Below are positions 1 to 8,656 of a stretch of 64,000 nucleotides of DNA, piece by piece; the first letter of the stretch is position 1; each line of letters starts with the position of its first letter. Under the pieces are notes generated by a model that was not told the DNA's origin, searched no databases, and was given only the letters and a program-made list of their open reading frames with translations. The translations under genes were made by a program, and so were the position numbers. The DNA lies in assembly GCF_034424215.1 (NCBI RefSeq), contig NZ_CP139960.1:3534001-3598000 (forward strand), read 5' to 3'. This DNA comes from Niabella yanshanensis (GTDB lineage Bacteria > Bacteroidota > Bacteroidia > Chitinophagales > Chitinophagaceae).

Positions 1-172
1 GCCTTTTTCGGCGATAAATAGGCATTACAGGACGATGAAAAATATTTTAACGTTATTTTTAATAATGTACTCAAAACACATTAGCTTTGTGTTAACTAAC
101 GGTCGTTGGCATTGTTGCTTTGCAATAACCGTATTTGTGAAAACTGATTCTTTATTAATTAAACCATCTTAA
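1..172 (+). promoter_or_regulatory. Leader and candidate promoter of the first PUL
   Basis: No gene is visible here. A Bacteroidota-type -7 box TAGCTTTG lies at 82-89, which would place transcription start near 95 and give a 5' leader of roughly 80 nt before the SusC start. I see no convincing -33 TTTG at the usual distance. The first bases (T-rich tract after a GCC) could be the end of a terminator of an upstream gene outside the window. No regulator gene is adjacent. Confidence 0.4.
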
Positions 173-3100
173 ATGAAAGGCTTGCAAATCATGAGGGAAG
201 AACCTCGGCGCATCCGTACCCGTAACTGGGCCGGGATGTTTTTGTTTTTTTTAGCAATCTTTTTTAGCAGCACCGGTTTTTCTCAAACTATTACGGTAAA
301 GGGTAATGTTATAAGTGATGCCGGCTCGGCCTTGCCCAATGTTTCGGTGCAGGTGAAAGGCGCTACCATTGGTACTGCAACCGACTCTTCAGGAAATTTT
401 TCAATCACAGTGCCGGGTGCCAATTCAGTTCTTGTTTTTAGTTCGATAGGTTATACCGAAAAAGAAGAGGCAGTTAACGGGCGTACCGAATTGGCAGTTG
501 TGCTGACAGCATCATCACAAAGCCTGGAGCAGGTGGTGGTGATTGGGTATGGTACGGCCGCTAAAAGGGATTTGACGGGATCTATCGTTAAAATAAGTGG
601 TGCCGAGGTTGCTGATAAACCGAACTCAAATCCTGTTGCTTCTTTACAAGGTAAAGTAGCTGGCCTGAGTGTGGTGAATAATGGAACTCCCGGTAGCGCT
701 CCTGATATCAGAATAAGAGGTACTGGAAGTATTGGACAGGTGAAACCTCTTTATGTGGTTGATGGAATATTTCAGGATAACATTGATTATCTGAATCCCA
801 ATGATATTGAGTCTTTAGAAATTTTAAAAGACCCTTCGTCATTGGCCATTTTTGGAGTTAAGGGTGCTACAGGTGTAATTGCTATCACTACTAAGAAAGC
901 GAAGTCTGGGCAGGTGGTTGTAAATTTTAATACCTCTTTGGGTTTTAAAAATCTGGTAGACAAAATTCAAATGGCCAATGCGTCGCAGTTTGCAGAAATG
1001 TATACAGAAGAAATGATTGCTGCAGGTAATGCAGCTCCCACTATAAACGGCAATAGTAATACGGATTGGATTGATGCAGTAACGCGCGTAGGAAAGGTAA
1101 GCATTAATAATCTAAGTATATCCAGCGCTACTGAGAGAAATAAAGTGAATTTTGGCATTGGTTATTTGTATGATGAAGGCATTATCAAACATCAACAATT
1201 AAGCCGGTTCAATATTAATTTTAGCGATGAGTTTAAAGTAAGCAAGAATATTAAAGCCGGCGTTAATTTAATTGCCTCCAGGCAAAATAATCCATATGAT
1301 GTAGGAAGTGTTTTGGACGATGCAAGAAAAGTAGTGCCACAGATATCAGACGGTACCAAACGATTTCGTGTAAGAGATTTATATGGGAACCCTACTGACT
1401 CAATAGATGTAGATTTATATTCTGGTTTGGATGTAGGACTGCAAAACTCAGGTGTAGTTAACCCTTTGGTTAGGTTAGAAAACGAGTGGGACAGAGTCAA
1501 AAATATTGAGTTCCGAACAGTAGGTAGTGTTTTTTTAGACATTAACCTAAGTAAGAGCCTGAATTGGCGTTCGACAGTTTACGCAGATATTAGCAATGTA
1601 AATAAGCGCCAGTATACCCCAACCTATTATGCTTACGATCCTGTAACCAATACTCCTTATGTATATAGCCTTACAACCAAAATAAAAGAAAATGACGACT
1701 CCTATAAAAAGTACCAGCAGGATCATATTTTAACTTATAAAAAGAAGCTTGGTGATCACAACCTAACTGCAACAGCAGGCTTCACTACCTATTACTTTGG
1801 ATATTTTGGAAGAGAGGGCAATGCCAGTCAGAGTATAGCCGTTGGGGGCAAACCTATTCCAAACGATGAAAGGTTTTGGTATATCAACAATGGTTTTCAA
1901 GATCCACTAAGCACAACGGCTACGTCAACCCAAAACGAGTATACTACGGTTTCTGGTTTGGCCAGGGCTTTGTATAACTATAAAAATCGTTATTTTTTGA
2001 ACGGATCATTTAGAAGAGATGCATCTTCCAGGTTATACCGTTCGGTACCAGCGCAAAGTTTTTGGGCTTTGGGAGCTGCATGGGATATTTCCAAAGAATC
2101 ATTTTTTAACCAGCTAAGTAAAACCGTAAGCTCTTTAAGGTTGAAAGGGTCGATAGGTGTATTGGGTAATCAAAGTGCCTATAACCAAAACACAGGAACT
2201 CCCTTGGATTATCCTTTGTATCCTTTGTTGTCATCTGGTCAGTCGGCTGTATTTGGGACCAATGTTTACACTGCTGCCGACGAAACCTATTTGAGAAATG
2301 CCAATTTGAAGTGGGAGCAGGTACATTCTCATGAAATAGGCATTGAAGGTGTCGCTTTTAATAATAGATTGAATTTTGAGGTAAACTATTTTAGCAAAAC
2401 CACCAAAGACCTCATGACTTTTATTGACAACAGCTCATTGGGCTTAAAAAGTGCCTTATTGAACGCAGGTGAACTGAAAAACACAGGTACAGAAATTAGT
2501 GCTGGTTGGAATCAGGATATTACACCAGATTTTGGAATCAGCGTATCAGGAAACATTACCTTTTTAAATAATAAGGTGTTGGATTTAAGTGCTGATTTGC
2601 CGGCGGGGAAAGTAATCAGAGGTCATACCAATAACAATGCGGCACAGGCCATTACCCAAATAGGTTTCCCTATCGGTTATTTTTATGGCTATGTAGTTGA
2701 AGGTTTGTACCAAAGTTATGCCGATGTATTGAGTTCCCCTGATGCCAGTGGTGTCGGTGGTACTTACGGCCCCGGCGATTTTAAGTTTAAAGATGTAAAT
2801 GGTGATGGTGTTATAACGCCGGAAGACAGAACCATAATAGGAAACCCTACACCTGATTTTGCTTATGGAGGAAGCATTTCTTTCAATTATAAAGGGTTGA
2901 GCCTTGGAGTAGACATTAATGGTGTTTACGGTAATGAGGTATTCAGAACCTGGGCTTCTTTAGAGTCTCCTTTTCAAAGAGTAAACTATGCAGCTTTACA
3001 GGAAGGCAGATGGAATGGTGAGGGAACCTCTAATTGGGTACCCATATTAGGGCAAGCACATCGATTTAACTATAATGGATCTAGTTACAATATTGAGGAC

Positions 3101-3337
3101 GGAAGTTATATACGTATCAGAAACCTGCAATTAGGCTATAATATTCCGCAAAAAATCATTTCTAAAGTGGGTATCAAAAATCTGAAAGTTTTTGCCAATG
3201 TACAAAACTTAAAAACCTGGAAACGTAATAGTGGCTATTCGCCTGAATATGGTGGAGATGCAACTTCGTTCGGTTTTGACTTTGGCGGTAACGCGATTCC
3301 AAGGGTAACATCTTTTGGCCTTAATGTAACGTTCTAA
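173..3337 (+). CDS. SusC/RagA-family TonB-dependent outer membrane receptor
   Basis: Outer-membrane transporter that imports glycan oligomers with energy from TonB/ExbBD. The 1054-residue product has an N-terminal hydrophobic signal (about residues 20-38), a carboxypeptidase-D-like regulatory domain (about 40-115), a TonB-box-like VVVIGYG stretch, a plug domain (about 130-245) and a beta-barrel ending in the aromatic residue F. Length and order match SusC. There is no STN domain, so it is not of the sigma-factor-signalling type. An alternative ATG lies six codons downstream at 191; neither start has a clear ribosome site. It is followed 21 bp later by its SusD partner, so the two are surely co-transcribed. 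The neighbouring beta-glucanases suggest beta-gluco-oligosaccharides as cargo; that is inference. Confidence 0.95.
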   Translation: MKGLQIMREEPRRIRTRNWAGMFLFFLAIFFSSTGFSQTITVKGNVISDAGSALPNVSVQVKGATIGTATDSSGNFSITVPGANSVLVFSSIGYTEKEEAVNGRTELAVVLTASSQSLEQVVVIGYGTAAKRDLTGSIVKISGAEVADKPNSNPVASLQGKVAGLSVVNNGTPGSAPDIRIRGTGSIGQVKPLYVVDGIFQDNIDYLNPNDIESLEILKDPSSLAIFGVKGATGVIAITTKKAKSGQVVVNFNTSLGFKNLVDKIQMANASQFAEMYTEEMIAAGNAAPTINGNSNTDWIDAVTRVGKVSINNLSISSATERNKVNFGIGYLYDEGIIKHQQLSRFNINFSDEFKVSKNIKAGVNLIASRQNNPYDVGSVLDDARKVVPQISDGTKRFRVRDLYGNPTDSIDVDLYSGLDVGLQNSGVVNPLVRLENEWDRVKNIEFRTVGSVFLDINLSKSLNWRSTVYADISNVNKRQYTPTYYAYDPVTNTPYVYSLTTKIKENDDSYKKYQQDHILTYKKKLGDHNLTATAGFTTYYFGYFGREGNASQSIAVGGKPIPNDERFWYINNGFQDPLSTTATSTQNEYTTVSGLARALYNYKNRYFLNGSFRRDASSRLYRSVPAQSFWALGAAWDISKESFFNQLSKTVSSLRLKGSIGVLGNQSAYNQNTGTPLDYPLYPLLSSGQSAVFGTNVYTAADETYLRNANLKWEQVHSHEIGIEGVAFNNRLNFEVNYFSKTTKDLMTFIDNSSLGLKSALLNAGELKNTGTEISAGWNQDITPDFGISVSGNITFLNNKVLDLSADLPAGKVIRGHTNNNAAQAITQIGFPIGYFYGYVVEGLYQSYADVLSSPDASGVGGTYGPGDFKFKDVNGDGVITPEDRTIIGNPTPDFAYGGSISFNYKGLSLGVDINGVYGNEVFRTWASLESPFQRVNYAALQEGRWNGEGTSNWVPILGQAHRFNYNGSSYNIEDGSYIRIRNLQLGYNIPQKIISKVGIKNLKVFANVQNLKTWKRNSGYSPEYGGDATSFGFDFGGNAIPRVTSFGLNVTF

Positions 3338-3358
3338 TTTTTAAAAAGATAATATATT

Positions 3359-4936
3359 ATGAAACAGTTGAAAAATGGTTGGTTTATATATGCACTGGCC
3401 TTTTCACTTTTAGGTGCAGTCGGGTGCAAAAAATTTTTGGATAGAGAGCCTCTAACAGCCACACTGCCCGATTTAAAGCAAGGCGCTTTAGAGTCGCAAT
3501 CATATAATATGTACCGGTTAATGCGCACTAATTCCGGACTTACCGAACTGGTATGGCTGGATTTTCATAGCATCAGGGATGATGATGCCCAAAAGGGGAG
3601 TGATGCAGGAGATGGCACAGAAGTGGTAGGTATGTATGATAAATTCGGTTACGCAAAGAGTGGGTGGGCGCCGGATACTTACTGGAACGATCATTATGCA
3701 TTAATTACTGCGGCCAATACATCTATTCATCTAGCCAAAACAAATAACCTCACGGATGCAGCTTCTTTAAGGAACGTGGGGGAAGCGTGTTTCTTTATGG
3801 CGCATAGTTATTTTGAGCTGGTAAAAGCTTACGGTGAAGTACCAATCGTGAATTTTTTTGTATCAAAACCGAGTGATGCCATTCGTCCAAAATCAAGTGT
3901 CGAAGATGTATACAAGTTTATCGATTCAAACTTGCTGGTTGCAGAAAGGTTATTGCCACTTACATCAGCAGAGTACGGTGCGGGCTTTGATGGCCGGCTC
4001 ACCAGGGCAGCTGCCCACACTTTAGCTGCACAAACATTCTTGTTTAGAAAACAGTGGGATTCAGTATTAAATAGAGTCAATAAGGTAATAGACATGAATA
4101 AATACTCCTTGCCGAAGTTTACCGATGTGTGGAAGGATGGTAAAAGTGGTGCAGGCAAAAACGGACCCGAATCTATTTGGGAAATGCAATCTACAGTAGG
4201 TGAAAATGGAGCAAACATATCGGCAAAGGATCAGGGCTCTAACTGGGCAGTTTCTCAAAATGTTCGTAGAAACGGAGCTCCGGTATTTTGGAATTTCGGC
4301 TGGGGCTGGAATACGCCAACAGACAAACTTGAATCAGAATGGCCTTCTACTGATCCGCGAAAAAAGGCTACCATTTTATATTCGGGTCAATACGACGGAG
4401 GACCAGAGCAAGGTGGCTATGGTCTTACTTTGCCAGCTTACACTAACCCGGAAGGAGCTGGGGGGCTAGCTCAGAAATTCTGGAATAAGAAGGTTTATGC
4501 TGATCCTGAGATGAGAACTTTTACTGGTTTTATTGATGGAGGTGCCGGTCGCTGGATCAACCGCCGTATACTGCGCTATGCTGACGTGATATTAATGAAA
4601 GCAGAGGCGGCTAATGAAAAAGGAGATGGTGCAACCGCAGAAGCTATGCTGGAATTGGTTAGAAACCGCGCCAGTGGCTTTTTGGGTACGGGAAGAGCCA
4701 TCGTGCCTAAAATAGCATTCACAGGGCAGGCACAAATGCGCCAGGCCATAAAAGATGAGCGCCGTTGGGAGTTTGCTATGGAAGGATATCGGTTTTACGA
4801 TTTAGTGCGTTGGGGTGATGCAGTAACGATTTTAGGTCCGTTGGGCTTTACTCCTCGTTGCCAATATCATCCTATACCACAGGCTGCTATAGATTTGTCT
4901 GGTGGTGTTTTGAAACAAAATCCAAACTGGAATTAA
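3359..4936 (+). CDS. SusD/RagB-family surface glycan-binding lipoprotein
   Basis: Surface lipoprotein that caps the SusC barrel and delivers glycan to it. The 525-residue product has a lipoprotein signal with Cys at about residue 23 followed by KKFLDREP, the usual SusD start. The TPR-like helical body follows, with the conserved C-terminal block around ERRWEFAMEGYRFYDLVRW (about residues 471-489) and a final region rich in PIPQ, both diagnostic of RagB/SusD. It lies between SusC and a LamG lipoprotein with 15-21 bp gaps, as expected of one operon. Confidence 0.95.
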   Translation: MKQLKNGWFIYALAFSLLGAVGCKKFLDREPLTATLPDLKQGALESQSYNMYRLMRTNSGLTELVWLDFHSIRDDDAQKGSDAGDGTEVVGMYDKFGYAKSGWAPDTYWNDHYALITAANTSIHLAKTNNLTDAASLRNVGEACFFMAHSYFELVKAYGEVPIVNFFVSKPSDAIRPKSSVEDVYKFIDSNLLVAERLLPLTSAEYGAGFDGRLTRAAAHTLAAQTFLFRKQWDSVLNRVNKVIDMNKYSLPKFTDVWKDGKSGAGKNGPESIWEMQSTVGENGANISAKDQGSNWAVSQNVRRNGAPVFWNFGWGWNTPTDKLESEWPSTDPRKKATILYSGQYDGGPEQGGYGLTLPAYTNPEGAGGLAQKFWNKKVYADPEMRTFTGFIDGGAGRWINRRILRYADVILMKAEAANEKGDGATAEAMLELVRNRASGFLGTGRAIVPKIAFTGQAQMRQAIKDERRWEFAMEGYRFYDLVRWGDAVTILGPLGFTPRCQYHPIPQAAIDLSGGVLKQNPNWN

Positions 4937-4951
4937 TTAAATTATTACGTA

Positions 4952-5815
4952 ATGAAAAATATAATAAAGAGTTTTTTATTGATTGGTGGAGGAATAATGA
5001 TACTCACTTCATGTCAAAAATTTGAACGTCCCGGATTAGGAGAGTATCCAAGCGATAAGCCAGTTACTCCCAGCACTCCTTTGCGTTTTTATGTACCATT
5101 CGATTCTACAAAACTGGAGGCAAAGCAAATTAATATAAGATTTGGGGATGAAATTTCCGGACGTCCTTCATTTTTTGTTGATAAGGCTATCTCATATGAT
5201 CAGGGTGTCAGCGGAACTGCCTATAAAGGCGCAGATGGTGTTGCCGTGCGATATCTGGATGCAAATGATATGAAAAGTGCTACCAGTTTTACAGTAGCTT
5301 TTTGGATGAAGCAATCAGTTGCAGAGGCTGCCGGAAGGACTCAGTTTGTGTTTTCTTTTGTAGATGAAACTTATAGCTGGGCCAAGAGTGCGATGTTCAT
5401 GATGGTAGAACATGCTACGGCTACTGATGCAACAGTGAAGGTTACTATTATGGACCAGTGGTTAGAGTTCGCCGGAGACAATAAGCTGAAAAAGCCGATG
5501 TTTGACGGTAACTGGCACCATTGGGCAATGACCTACGATCAGGCAACTTCTAAACTGAGCTACTACTTCGATGGCGTTAATGTATCCGCTCCGGCAGCTG
5601 CTACCGATGTAAAAAAATCTGGCGCGCCGAGAGGAGCATTAGACTTTTCTAAAGCATCCAGTCTGGTAATTGGAGGATATAACAGGCAGGGCGGAGCCCC
5701 GGCTGCCTCTGACGATTGGATGAAATCCTTTGCGGGCAGTATAGATCAATTCCGGATGTATAATAAGGTATTGACCATTGCCGAAATTAAGGAGTTATTT
5801 GAAGGGAAGAAATAG
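4952..5815 (+). CDS. LamG/concanavalin-like domain lipoprotein, probable surface glycan-binding protein
   Basis: A 287-residue lipoprotein with Cys at about residue 21 after a short hydrophobic signal. From about residue 45 to the end it resembles a LamG/laminin-G-like jelly roll: FTVAFWMKQ, GNWHHWAMTYD, KLSYYFDGVNV and a terminal IDQFRMYNKVLTIAEIKELF, the typical closing strand of LamG_3 domains. It sits directly after SusD, where PULs usually encode SusE/SusF or other surface glycan-binding proteins, so a binding role on the cell surface is likely. I see no catalytic motif. Binding specificity cannot be told from sequence. Confidence 0.8.
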   Translation: MKNIIKSFLLIGGGIMILTSCQKFERPGLGEYPSDKPVTPSTPLRFYVPFDSTKLEAKQINIRFGDEISGRPSFFVDKAISYDQGVSGTAYKGADGVAVRYLDANDMKSATSFTVAFWMKQSVAEAAGRTQFVFSFVDETYSWAKSAMFMMVEHATATDATVKVTIMDQWLEFAGDNKLKKPMFDGNWHHWAMTYDQATSKLSYYFDGVNVSAPAAATDVKKSGAPRGALDFSKASSLVIGGYNRQGGAPAASDDWMKSFAGSIDQFRMYNKVLTIAEIKELFEGKK

Positions 5816-5945
5816 CTTGATCCTTTAATAAGTACATTAAAAATACCTACTTAAAGACTGACATTATGTTGGTCTTTTAAGGTTTAAAAAAATTGTTATT
5901 CTTTATATTTTTAAACATAATAAGAAGTGGCTAGTAATTGTTCTT

Positions 5946-7130
5946 ATGGTAGCAATAGTTTTTTTATTGTGGCAATGTAGAAATGGAGAGGGTACTGTCG
6001 AAAAGTTAAGCAAAGTTGATGGTTCGCAATATGTGGGCTCAAAAGCATGCGAGTCGTGTCATAAAGAAATTGTACAGCAACATTTAAAAACAGCTCATTA
6101 CAATACCACAAAATCTGCTACCAATGATCAGGATATTATCGGAGGATTTACAAGTGCCAAGAATTTGTATGACTTTGGTAACGGCAATCAAGTAAGAGTT
6201 GAAAAAAGAGGCGATTCCGTGTATCAGGTGGCTTATGTTCAGGGTGATGAAATGAAAATACAAAGCATCTGTGTGTTATTTGGTGCCGGCAAGCATGCTC
6301 AGTCCTATGCATCCTGGGTGGGCGATAAATTAGTGCAATTACCACTTACCTATTTTGTGGAGCATCAGGCTTTGAGCAATAGCCCGGGCTATCCCAATAA
6401 AATAGTATACAATAGGGTTATTACCTCCCGTTGTATGGAATGCCATACTACTTTTGCTGAAGTAATTAAAACGAACGGCAACCTGGAGGAGTTTAGTAAA
6501 AAGTCGGTAATGTATGGAATATCTTGCGAAAAATGCCATGGACCTGCCGCCGATCATGTAGCTTTTCATACAAAAAATCCTAAAGATACAATTGGTAAAA
6601 ACATCATCAGTACCAAAGGATTTACCCGCCAGCAGCAAATAGATATGTGTGCGGTGTGTCATTCGGGAACTATGAATGAATTACAACCCCCTTTCAGTTT
6701 TAAGTCCGGAGATCAACTATCAGATTTTTATGCGTACAATATTGTAGCACCGGATATAGAAAGTTTAGATGTACACGGCAACCAGTACGGCATGCTTTCT
6801 TTGAGTGAATGTTTCGTAAAAAGTGAAATGACATGTAATAGTTGCCATAATTCACATGAAAGGGAAGATGGACATAAGAACGTTTTCTCACAAAAATGCA
6901 TGAACTGTCATAGCCGGCGTTTGCACAATTTTTGTAGTAATAAAGCGGTTACAATGAATCGTTTAGAAGAGAATTGTATAGATTGTCACATGCCTGCCAG
7001 GCCATCCAATGCAATCATGTTTACTGATCAAGGTACGAAAAAGAAAACAGGTGTGCAAATGCGTACGCATTACATTAAAATATATCCGGAAGAAACAAAA
7101 ACTATCGTAGCGTATATTAATAAGAAATAA
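5946..7130 (+). CDS. Seven-haem c-type cytochrome, membrane-attached, within the PUL
   Basis: The product has seven CXXCH haem-binding motifs (CESCH, CMECH, CEKCH, CAVCH, CNSCH, CMNCH, CIDCH) spread over the chain, the first near residue 36. It resembles multihaem cytochromes of the c554/doubled-CXXCH type and should act outside the cytoplasm in electron transfer. The N-terminus starts in a hydrophobic stretch ending in a Cys (residue 11), a possible lipobox. The reading frame stays open upstream to 5862 and encodes a Lys-rich segment followed by hydrophobic residues, but has no in-frame ATG/GTG/TTG before 5946, so the start is uncertain. It lies on the same strand between LamG lipoprotein and GH30 genes. 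Its role in the PUL is unknown. Confidence 0.85.
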   Translation: MVAIVFLLWQCRNGEGTVEKLSKVDGSQYVGSKACESCHKEIVQQHLKTAHYNTTKSATNDQDIIGGFTSAKNLYDFGNGNQVRVEKRGDSVYQVAYVQGDEMKIQSICVLFGAGKHAQSYASWVGDKLVQLPLTYFVEHQALSNSPGYPNKIVYNRVITSRCMECHTTFAEVIKTNGNLEEFSKKSVMYGISCEKCHGPAADHVAFHTKNPKDTIGKNIISTKGFTRQQQIDMCAVCHSGTMNELQPPFSFKSGDQLSDFYAYNIVAPDIESLDVHGNQYGMLSLSECFVKSEMTCNSCHNSHEREDGHKNVFSQKCMNCHSRRLHNFCSNKAVTMNRLEENCIDCHMPARPSNAIMFTDQGTKKKTGVQMRTHYIKIYPEETKTIVAYINKK

Positions 7131-7146
7131 AATATTTTTTTCAATC

Positions 7147-8595
7147 ATGCACCCTAAAAAATCTTTATTAGCCTTATATCTGCTGGCGTTGGTCTCTATT
7201 TGTGCTCAATGCAATAAAAATAGCAGCGGAGAGAAAACACCAACTCCCCCCAACCCGTCTGGCCTCATTAACGAAGTAGACGTATGGCTGACAAAAGGAG
7301 ATAAGACTGTATTGTTGCAAAAACAAAGCAAAGTCATCAGTTTTTCCGGTACTGTTAATGGCAACTCTACTATCGAAGTTGATGATAGCAAGCAATATCA
7401 AACCATGGACGGTTTTGGATATACACTCACAGGCGGCAGCGCTGCTTTAATTAACCAGATGGAGTCTACGAAAAAGGCTGCATTGATTGCTGAGCTTTTT
7501 GGAACCGGGATTAATGATATCGGGATCAGTTACATACGCGTAAGCATGGGCGCGTCCGACCTGGATGCAACTGTGTTTAGTTATAACGATTTACCAGCCG
7601 GAGAAACGGATGGTCCTCAAAACAAATTCAGTATAGCCGCAGATAAAGTGCATCTGATACCTATACTAAAAATGGTGTTGGCTATTAATCCTAGTATCAA
7701 AATTATTGCTACTCCCTGGAGTCCTCCTGCATGGATGAAGGATAACAATAACAGTGTTGGGGGTAGCCTTAAGTCCGAATACTATGCGTCTTATGCGACT
7801 TATTTTATAAAATATATTATGGCAATGAAAGCTGAGGGCATTACGATTAATGCCGTTACGCCGCAAAATGAACCATTGCACCCGGGGAATAATCCCAGCA
7901 TGTATATGACAGCAGAACAGCAAAGAGACTTTATAAAGAATAATCTGGGACCGGCATTCGTGGCACAGGGAATACAAACAAAGATTATCCTGTATGATCA
8001 TAATCTTGATAAACCAGAGTATCCGCTCACTATATTAAATGATGCCACTGCCAGGCAATATGTGGATGGAACTGCCTTCCATTTTTATGCCGGAGATATT
8101 TCGGCCATGTCACAGATATATAATGCTTATCCCGATAAGAATGTATATTTTACAGAGCAATGGACAGACTCGGAAGGCCAGTTTGCAGGAGATCTAAAAT
8201 GGCATATCAAAAATATTATCATAGCCACATCAAGGAATTGGAGTAAAATAGCATTGGCCTGGAATCTGGCTAATGATCCATACATGGGACCTCACACGCC
8301 TGGCGGTTGTACCCGATGCCTCGGGGCTCTAACAATCAACGGTTCTGCAGTTACCAAAAATGTAGCCTACTACAATATTGCGCATGCTTCTAAATTTGTG
8401 CCTGCAGGCTCTAAGCGCATAGAAAGCAGCAATAGTGCACAGGTTTCTAACGTAGCATTTCTTACGCCGCAGGGTAAAAAAGTAATGATCGTTGTAAATG
8501 ACAATAATAATACGGCTTCTTTCAATATTAAATACAAAGGCAAACTGGCCCCGGTAAGCCTGGAGGGTAATTCGGTTGCTACATTTGTATGGTAA
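7147..8595 (+). CDS. GH30-family beta-glucanase/beta-glucosidase, lipoprotein
   Basis: Secreted glycoside hydrolase of family 30 (clan A, retaining). The 482-residue product starts with a lipoprotein signal (Cys22) and then shows the GH30 hallmark QTMDGFGYTLTGGSA (about 85-99). The acid/base is Glu242 in TPQNEP and the nucleophile is Glu337 in YFTEQW; both are present, so the enzyme should be active. The C-terminal beta-sandwich part runs from about 400 to the end. GH30 members in Bacteroidota PULs include beta-1,6-glucanases (subfamily 3) and glucosylceramidase-like enzymes; with GH144 and GH3 neighbours a beta-glucan is the likely substrate. The start is 17 bp after the cytochrome gene. Confidence 0.88.
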   Translation: MHPKKSLLALYLLALVSICAQCNKNSSGEKTPTPPNPSGLINEVDVWLTKGDKTVLLQKQSKVISFSGTVNGNSTIEVDDSKQYQTMDGFGYTLTGGSAALINQMESTKKAALIAELFGTGINDIGISYIRVSMGASDLDATVFSYNDLPAGETDGPQNKFSIAADKVHLIPILKMVLAINPSIKIIATPWSPPAWMKDNNNSVGGSLKSEYYASYATYFIKYIMAMKAEGITINAVTPQNEPLHPGNNPSMYMTAEQQRDFIKNNLGPAFVAQGIQTKIILYDHNLDKPEYPLTILNDATARQYVDGTAFHFYAGDISAMSQIYNAYPDKNVYFTEQWTDSEGQFAGDLKWHIKNIIIATSRNWSKIALAWNLANDPYMGPHTPGGCTRCLGALTINGSAVTKNVAYYNIAHASKFVPAGSKRIESSNSAQVSNVAFLTPQGKKVMIVVNDNNNTASFNIKYKGKLAPVSLEGNSVATFVW

Positions 8596-8656
8596 TTGCA
8601 ACTATTAACGTTGCTATTCAAAAAAATCTATTGCCACACTTGTTTTGTAGAACAAT

